64,000 nt of DNA, from the NCBI GenBank assembly GCA_963674975.1, contig OY771913.1:310001-374000 (forward strand), in the 5' to 3' direction. Position numbers and translations under genes: made by a program. The stretch comes from UBA4781 sp963674975 (lineage in GTDB: Bacteria > Chloroflexota > Anaerolineae > Anaerolineales > Anaerolineaceae). Under the pieces are notes generated by a model, which searched no databases, was not told the origin of the DNA, and worked only from the letters and a program-made list of their open reading frames with translations. The first letter of the stretch is position 1; each line of letters begins with the position of its first letter. Shown piece after piece: positions 59,652-64,000 of the stretch.

Positions 59652-61493
59652 TTATTCTACGGTTACCGATTTGGCAAGATTTCTCGGTTGATCCACATCC
59701 AATCCCCTCAGAGCTGCGATATGGTATGCCAGTATTTGCAGGGGGATGGTCGTGAACACAGGCGTCAGCATCCATGGCGCTTCAGGGATGTACAGAACAT
59801 AGTCTCCCAGGTTCTTGGCATTTTCATCTCCATCCGTTGCGACAAGGATTACTACCCCACCCCTGGCTTTGGCTTGCTCTACCTGGCTGACCATCTTTTC
59901 GTACCATTTGTCTTTCGGCATGATTGCCAGCACAGGCATTTCCTTATCGATCAGTGCAATAGGTCCATGCTTCATTTCACCGGCTGGATATGCCTCAGCA
60001 TGGATATAAGAGATCTCTTTCAACTTCAATGCGCCTTCATAGGCAATCGGCATATTGATTCCTCTCCCAAGATAGAGGATGTTTTGAATGTTCTTTATCT
60101 TTTCTGCAACTTTCTCAACTTCGGGTTCTCTTTTCAAGCATTCTCCTGCTAATTCAGGAACAACGCGCAGATCGTGAATGTATTGGAATTTTTTCTCTTC
60201 ACTGATCGTTCCCCGTAGATCAGCCAGATAGATAGCGAACATATACAGGTCTACCAGTGGAGCGGTAAATGCTTTTGTAGAAGCCACACCGATTTCAGGT
60301 CCAACCTGCATGGAAATATATCCATCAGCCACGCGCATCGCTTGAGAACCGATCGCATTGACGATCGAAAGAACCATTGCGCCGCGTTTGCGTGCTTCAT
60401 CCATGGCAGCCAGTGTATCGGCAGTTTCTCCCGATTGGCTGATGCTGAGCACACAGGTATGTTCATCCACGATCGGATCACGATAGCGAAATTCTGATGC
60501 AATATCCACTTCTACCGGTATTCTGGTGATCTCTTCAATGACGGTCTTTCCAACCAACCCGGCGTGATAAGCTGTTCCACAGGCTGTGATCGTGATCTTC
60601 TGGATCGCTTTAGCCTTTTCAGGCGTAAGTTTGAGAGTGGGGAGATTGATCCGATTCTTTTCAAAGTCTACTCTTCCGGAAAGAGTATCGGTTAAAGAGC
60701 GGACCTGTTCATGGATCTCTTTCTGCATGAAATGGCGGTAATTTCCCTTTTCAGCAGCGATCGGATCCCATGCTATGGAATCGATCTTGGGCTCGATCGT
60801 TTCCCCATCCAGAGTTTTGATCGTGATATCCTGTTTTGTCACTATTGCCATTTGATGGCTTTCAAGGAAACTCATTTTTCTGGTGTATTCAATCAGAGCC
60901 GGGATATCGGAGGCGACAAAGTTTTCTCCTTCCCCATATCCGATCACCACCCCGCCAGCATTTCCGATGCGTGCCGCGATGATCTTATCCGGTTCCAGGC
61001 TTGAGATGACCACAATGCCGTGGGCACCCTTTATCCGCAGCAGGCTTTTCCGCACCGCATCTTCCAGATTTTTGGTTGTCGCCAGATTTCTCTCGATCAA
61101 ATGCACGATCGTTTCCGTATCTGTCTCGGAATTGAATTTCGCACCTTCAGATTCCAATTCTTCTTTCAGCTCTAAATAGTTCTCAACAATACCGTTGTGT
61201 ACAATAACGACCTTGCCTGTTTCCCCAATATGAGGATGGGCATTTCTCGTGCTCGGTTCCCCATGAGTAGCCCAGCGTGTATGTCCAATTCCTATATTCC
61301 CGCTTAATGGTTTTTCCCGTACCAATTTTTCCAGGTTCGTGAGTTTACCAACGTCCCTTCTTAATTCAATCTGTCCATCTTCAATTACCGCAATTCCCGC
61401 AGAATCATATCCCCTGTATTCCAGCTTTTTAAGTCCTCCCAGGATAATTGGTGTAGCATTCTTCTCACCAATGTAACCAACAATACCGCACAT
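59652..61493 (-). CDS. glmS: Glutamine-fructose-6-phosphate aminotransferase (isomerizing)
   Basis: The 613-residue enzyme makes glucosamine 6-phosphate from fructose 6-phosphate and glutamine, the first step to cell-wall amino sugars. The start is the ATG at 61493, giving the N-terminal nucleophile Cys in MCGIVGYIG. GGAGG lies 6 bases upstream. The glutaminase domain has HTRWATHGEPS. Two SIS domains follow (SQSGETADTL, ACGTAYHAG). The DQPRNLAKSVTVE end is standard. A glmS ribozyme lies in its leader, so product feedback can cleave the mRNA. Confidence 0.96.
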   Translation of the reverse strand: MCGIVGYIGEKNATPIILGGLKKLEYRGYDSAGIAVIEDGQIELRRDVGKLTNLEKLVREKPLSGNIGIGHTRWATHGEPSTRNAHPHIGETGKVVIVHNGIVENYLELKEELESEGAKFNSETDTETIVHLIERNLATTKNLEDAVRKSLLRIKGAHGIVVISSLEPDKIIAARIGNAGGVVIGYGEGENFVASDIPALIEYTRKMSFLESHQMAIVTKQDITIKTLDGETIEPKIDSIAWDPIAAEKGNYRHFMQKEIHEQVRSLTDTLSGRVDFEKNRINLPTLKLTPEKAKAIQKITITACGTAYHAGLVGKTVIEEITRIPVEVDIASEFRYRDPIVDEHTCVLSISQSGETADTLAAMDEARKRGAMVLSIVNAIGSQAMRVADGYISMQVGPEIGVASTKAFTAPLVDLYMFAIYLADLRGTISEEKKFQYIHDLRVVPELAGECLKREPEVEKVAEKIKNIQNILYLGRGINMPIAYEGALKLKEISYIHAEAYPAGEMKHGPIALIDKEMPVLAIMPKDKWYEKMVSQVEQAKARGGVVILVATDGDENAKNLGDYVLYIPEAPWMLTPVFTTIPLQILAYHIAALRGLDVDQPRNLAKSVTVE

Positions 61494-61524
61494 GTTTACC
61501 TCCATGGTTTTCGGTAGTATTAAG

Positions 61525-61705
61525 ATTTGCCAGTTTTGTCTGGCATTAAATTATCTTGGGGAAAGGTCACGGATAGTGTTTTTCTTTTTATCCGGGAAGG
61601 CATCCGCCGAACTTTCGATTTTCCTGCGTTTCAGGCAGTTAGTTCTACCCTGCGGTAGAAAACCTTCATCCTCGTCATCCTATCTTTCGATAGGCTCAGG
61701 CGCTA
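61525..61705 (-). ncRNA. glmS ribozyme (glucosamine-6-phosphate-sensing)
   Basis: On the minus strand the leader of glmS shows the conserved glmS ribozyme core. TAGCGCC places the cleavage site between A (61704) and G (61703). Then come the hairpin CCTATCGAAAGATAGG (61694-61679), the conserved TGACGAGGATGAAGG, TTCGGCGGATGCCTTCCCGG (61610-61591), a GGATA/TATCC stem, and the TGCCAG/CTGGCA stem near 61545-61528. The order and spacing match the ribozyme that self-cleaves when glucosamine 6-phosphate binds. I recognised it by pattern; a covariance-model search would confirm it. Confidence 0.9.
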
Positions 61706-61743
61706 GTCCTTTCCTGCACTTTGTTCGCACAAAGCCATTGCGT

Positions 61744-61749
61744 ATTATA
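61744..61749 (-). promoter_or_regulatory. Candidate -10 box for glmS
   Basis: TATAAT on the minus strand (61749-61744), about 40 bases upstream of the ribozyme cleavage site. No good -35 box is seen. Confidence 0.3.
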
Positions 61750-61775
61750 ATGCAAGTTCAGGTAAAAATTATATC

Positions 61776-61804
61776 TTGACAGGGAGTTTAGGCTTCCATA
61801 GAAT
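61776..61804 (+). promoter_or_regulatory. Promoter of the glycine-cleavage operon
   Basis: TTGACA (61776-61781) and TAGAAT (61799-61804) are 17 bases apart, about 15 bases before the first glycine aptamer. This is one of the best-matching promoters in the window. Confidence 0.75.
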
Positions 61805-61820
61805 AAGTAAAAATTGAAAG

Positions 61821-61992
61821 GGCATGAGAAGAGTCCGAATAGATCGGCACCGAAGGGGCAATTCTGTAGAAACTACAGAAGAATCTCTCAGGTAAACAAA
61901 CTCATCGCCAGGAGACTCTGGAGAGCATAATGGATGCACCGACGGGGCAAGCCTAGTTCGTAAAGGCGAATCTCTCAGGTAAAGAGACAGAG
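61821..61992 (+). ncRNA. Tandem glycine riboswitch
   Basis: Two glycine aptamers follow each other. Aptamer 1 (about 61821-61909) is closed by GGCATGAG / CTCATCGCC, and contains GCACCGAAGGGGCAA and GAATCTCTCAGGTAAA. Aptamer 2 (about 61916-61992) is closed by CTCTG / CAGAG, with GCACCGACGGGGCAA and GAATCTCTCAGGTAAAGAGACAGAG. These are the conserved gcvT-motif blocks. It precedes gcvH by 48 bases, with no clear terminator between, so it probably switches translation or acts as an on-switch for glycine breakdown. Confidence 0.95.
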
Positions 61993-62039
61993 AAGTACAA
62001 TTTTTATTATGTACCTCAAATAAAAAACAGGAGTAAAAG

Positions 62040-62429
62040 ATGTCGACCCCAAAAGATCTCAAGTTCTCAGAATCCGATGAATGGATCAAAGTAAAAGGCA
62101 GCACAGCGCTTATCGGGATCACTGATTTCGCGCAAAACCAACTCTCAGATATCGTTTATGTTGAGTATGAGCTTGATATAGATGATGATTTCGAGAAAGA
62201 TGAAACCGTTGCAACGATCGAATCTGTAAAAGCCGCTGCTGATATCCATGCACCCGTCGCGGGTACTGTTCTTGAAATCAATGAAACTCTGATCGATAAT
62301 CCCGAACATTTGAACGACGATCCATACGGCAGCTGGCTGTTCAAGATCGCAATCGATGAACCCTCTGAATTAGATGCTCTGATGGATGCGGAGACATACG
62401 ATAGATTCTGCGAAGATCGGGGGGAGTAA
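62040..62429 (+). CDS. gcvH: Glycine cleavage system H protein
   Basis: The 129-residue lipoyl-carrier protein has the lipoylated Lys in the ATIESVKAAADIHAPVAGTV motif. Its N-terminus, DLKFSESDEWIKVKGSTALIGITDFAQNQLSDIVYVE, is diagnostic. It shuttles the aminomethyl group between P and T proteins. The operon order here is gcvH, gcvPA, gcvPB; no gcvT is in the window. The next gene overlaps its stop by 1 base. Confidence 0.97.
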   Translation: MSTPKDLKFSESDEWIKVKGSTALIGITDFAQNQLSDIVYVEYELDIDDDFEKDETVATIESVKAAADIHAPVAGTVLEINETLIDNPEHLNDDPYGSWLFKIAIDEPSELDALMDAETYDRFCEDRGE

Positions 62430-63781
62430 TGTTCACGCCGCACACAGATGCGGAACGAAAAGAAATGTTGACAGCTCTTGGATTAAATTCCATCGAAGAG
62501 CTGTTTTCTGACGTTCCACAACAGTTCCGTTTCCCTGCTCTAGACCTTCCCAAAGGGATGAACGAGATGTTCGTTCGTGAATATGTGGAAGGTTTTTCTC
62601 AGGCAAATATAAGCACTAAAGAATTCATCTGCTTTTTAGGTGCGGGTGCGTATGACCACTATATTCCATCCGCAGTCGACAGCATCTTACGCCGGGGAGA
62701 ATTCTTTACAGCCTATACGCCCTATCAGCCGGAAATATCACAGGGCACACTGCAGACGATCTTTGAATTTCAAACCCTGATCTGCAATCTAACTTCTCTG
62801 GAAGCAAGCAATGCTTCTCATTATGACGGAGCTACTGCCGCCGCGGAAGCCTGCATCACCGCATATTCGCATTTTCATGGAAAAAGAAAAAAGATCCTTC
62901 TTTCCAGTGCTATCAATCCCCAATACAGAGAGGTGGTTCATACCTATCTAAGCGGCATCCAGGATATTGCCATTGAAACAATCTTGGATGATCAAAACTC
63001 TCTTCCCGATCCGTTTGCGATCGAAGGATCGATAGATGAAAATACCGCACTGGTTATGGTGCAGTATCCTGATTTCTTTGGCAGAATTTATGATTTCTCC
63101 AATCTGATCGAGAAATCTCACCAAAAAGGCGCTCTGGTCTGCTTAATCGTAAATCCGATCGCTCTTGGATTATTGAAAACTCCCGGTGAGATGGGAGCAG
63201 ACATTGCAGTTGGCGAAGGACAGCCGCTTGGTATCCCGCTCTCTTTTGGAGGACCTTATCTCGGTTTTATCGCAGCCAGAAAAGAACTGGTTCGAAAACT
63301 CTCCGGACGTCTGGTTGGAGAGACGGTAGATAAAGATGGAAAACGGGGCTACGTCCTTACTCTCACCGCCCGCGAGCAGCATATCCGCCGCGAAAAGGCA
63401 ACCTCAAATATATGTTCTAACCAGGGGCTGATGGCTCTGGCTGCCACCGTGTATATGAGCCTGCTGGGGAAGACCGGCATGCGTCAGGTCAGCAATCTCT
63501 GTTATCAAAATGCCCATTATGCAGCACAAAAGATCGCCCAATTGGATGGATTCAAAGTCCTTACTCCCGAACCATTTTTCCATGAGATCGTGATCCAATG
63601 CCCAACCTCTGTTGAGCATATTAATCACCATCTTCTTGAAGAAGGTATTCTGGGAGGATACGCACTGGAATCGGTATATCCCGATCTAAAAAACTGCATG
63701 CTGCTGGCTTTCACTGAAAAGACCAACAAAGAGGTCATCGATGTGTTATGCGACATTTTGAAGGAGAGCGATCATGACTGA
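62429..63781 (+). CDS. gcvPA: Glycine dehydrogenase (decarboxylating) subunit 1
   Basis: The 450-residue protein is the N-terminal half of the P protein in the split form found in Gram-positives, archaea and Chloroflexota. Motifs include FLGAGAYDHYIPSAVDSIL, YTPYQPEISQGTLQTIFEFQT, NASHYDGATAAAEA, GEGQPLGIPLSFGGPYLGFIA and TLTAREQHIRREKATSNIC. With gcvPB it decarboxylates glycine using PLP (the PLP Lys is in gcvPB). It overlaps gcvPB by 8 bases. Confidence 0.97.
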   Translation: MFTPHTDAERKEMLTALGLNSIEELFSDVPQQFRFPALDLPKGMNEMFVREYVEGFSQANISTKEFICFLGAGAYDHYIPSAVDSILRRGEFFTAYTPYQPEISQGTLQTIFEFQTLICNLTSLEASNASHYDGATAAAEACITAYSHFHGKRKKILLSSAINPQYREVVHTYLSGIQDIAIETILDDQNSLPDPFAIEGSIDENTALVMVQYPDFFGRIYDFSNLIEKSHQKGALVCLIVNPIALGLLKTPGEMGADIAVGEGQPLGIPLSFGGPYLGFIAARKELVRKLSGRLVGETVDKDGKRGYVLTLTAREQHIRREKATSNICSNQGLMALAATVYMSLLGKTGMRQVSNLCYQNAHYAAQKIAQLDGFKVLTPEPFFHEIVIQCPTSVEHINHHLLEEGILGGYALESVYPDLKNCMLLAFTEKTNKEVIDVLCDILKESDHD

Positions 63782-64000
63782 ACCAACTATCTATGAGCTT
63801 TCCTCCCCTGACCGCACTGGTTTCCTGTTCCAGGAACCGAATGTCCCAGCTTCTCCTCTGCCCAAAGATTTGCTGCGCGATGATCTTCCTTTTCCTGAAA
63901 TGTCTGAGATCGATGTCATTCGACATTTCACCCGATTATCACAGTTGAACTACTGTATTGACGTTGGTTTTTACCCGCTGGGTTCCTGCACCATGAAATA
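63774..64000 (+). CDS. gcvPB: Glycine dehydrogenase (decarboxylating) subunit 2 (C-terminus cut by window edge)
   Basis: From the ATG at 63774, 75 codons are open to the window edge. The N-terminus (TIYELSSPDRTGFLFQEPNVP, then LRDDLPFPEMSEIDVIRHFTRLSQLNYCIDVGFYPLGSCTMK) is characteristic of GcvPB. The ribosome site AAGGAGAG lies 7 bases upstream, inside gcvPA. The PLP-binding domain would be outside the window. Confidence 0.95.
   Translation, partial: MTEPTIYELSSPDRTGFLFQEPNVPASPLPKDLLRDDLPFPEMSEIDVIRHFTRLSQLNYCIDVGFYPLGSCTMK

Noticed and set aside
61492..61779. Plus-strand open frame between glmS and gcvH
   Set aside because: These bases are the complement of the glmS ribozyme and glmS leader; the frame has no ribosome site.
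1..64000. CRISPR array, prophage or insertion sequence
   Set aside because: I saw no regularly spaced direct repeats, transposase, integrase or phage structural gene. The only direct repeat of note is the 14-mer pair around 8.1-9.1 kb.

Overview
The window reads as a contiguous stretch of a bacterial chromosome, most likely from an anaerobic Chloroflexota of the class Anaerolineae. That assignment is an inference. It rests on gene content: a B-family polymerase of archaeal PolB2 type, two Lon proteases, a ferredoxin-dependent 2-oxoacid oxidoreductase, the L28 / Asp23 / DAK2-kinase / RecG / CoaD order, and Thr-Pro-rich anchored surface proteins. No rRNA or other decisive marker is present.

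Layout. 1-7.4 kb is housekeeping: a cut-off phosphonate-type substrate-binding lipoprotein, ribosomal protein L25, a compact leftward tRNA-modification operon (mnmA, membrane protein, trmI, TPR/zinc protein, Nudix hydrolase), a phosphohexomutase, TatD and a tRNA-Leu(GAG). 7.5-11.6 kb is a GC-rich module of a Walker-A-less RadA/Rad51-like protein, a small helical protein and a PolB2-type DNA polymerase with altered catalytic motifs. It is split by an AT-rich segment, and both halves carry the same 14-base promoter/operator element. 11.7-14.3 kb holds an ECF sigma factor with its membrane-anchored partner. 14.5-20.2 kb is an AT-rich accessory stretch of surface proteins, a zinc-ribbon protein, a HEAT-repeat membrane protein, a DUF2804 protein, a decayed copy of that gene's 3' end, and about 460 bp of unexplained hairpin-rich DNA.

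20.2-32.6 kb carries hsp20-lon, DUF58/MoxR/SH3 genes, a Ser/Thr kinase, ribulose-phosphate epimerase and a MarR-controlled heterodimeric ABC exporter. 32.7-46.6 kb is conserved core: L28, Asp23, DAK2 kinase, RecG, CoaD, a second Lon, FolC, DUF503, an unusual SDR, the TIGR03960/DUF2344 pair and a SpoU methyltransferase. 46.6-59.6 kb has a THEP1-like NTPase, PadR, FmdB, an SDR, ornithine carbamoyltransferase plus ornithine aminotransferase, pyruvate kinase, the 2-oxoacid:ferredoxin oxidoreductase with an FCD regulator, a PIG-L deacetylase, PSP1, Mrp and a flavodoxin.

59.6-64 kb holds glmS and the glycine-cleavage operon (gcvH, gcvPA, gcvPB), transcribed divergently. The 546 bp between them contains two metabolite-sensing RNAs back to back: a glmS ribozyme on the minus strand and a tandem glycine riboswitch on the plus strand. 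The strongest candidate for an under-described system is the PolB2/RadA-like module, which looks like a co-regulated DNA-damage-tolerance cassette.
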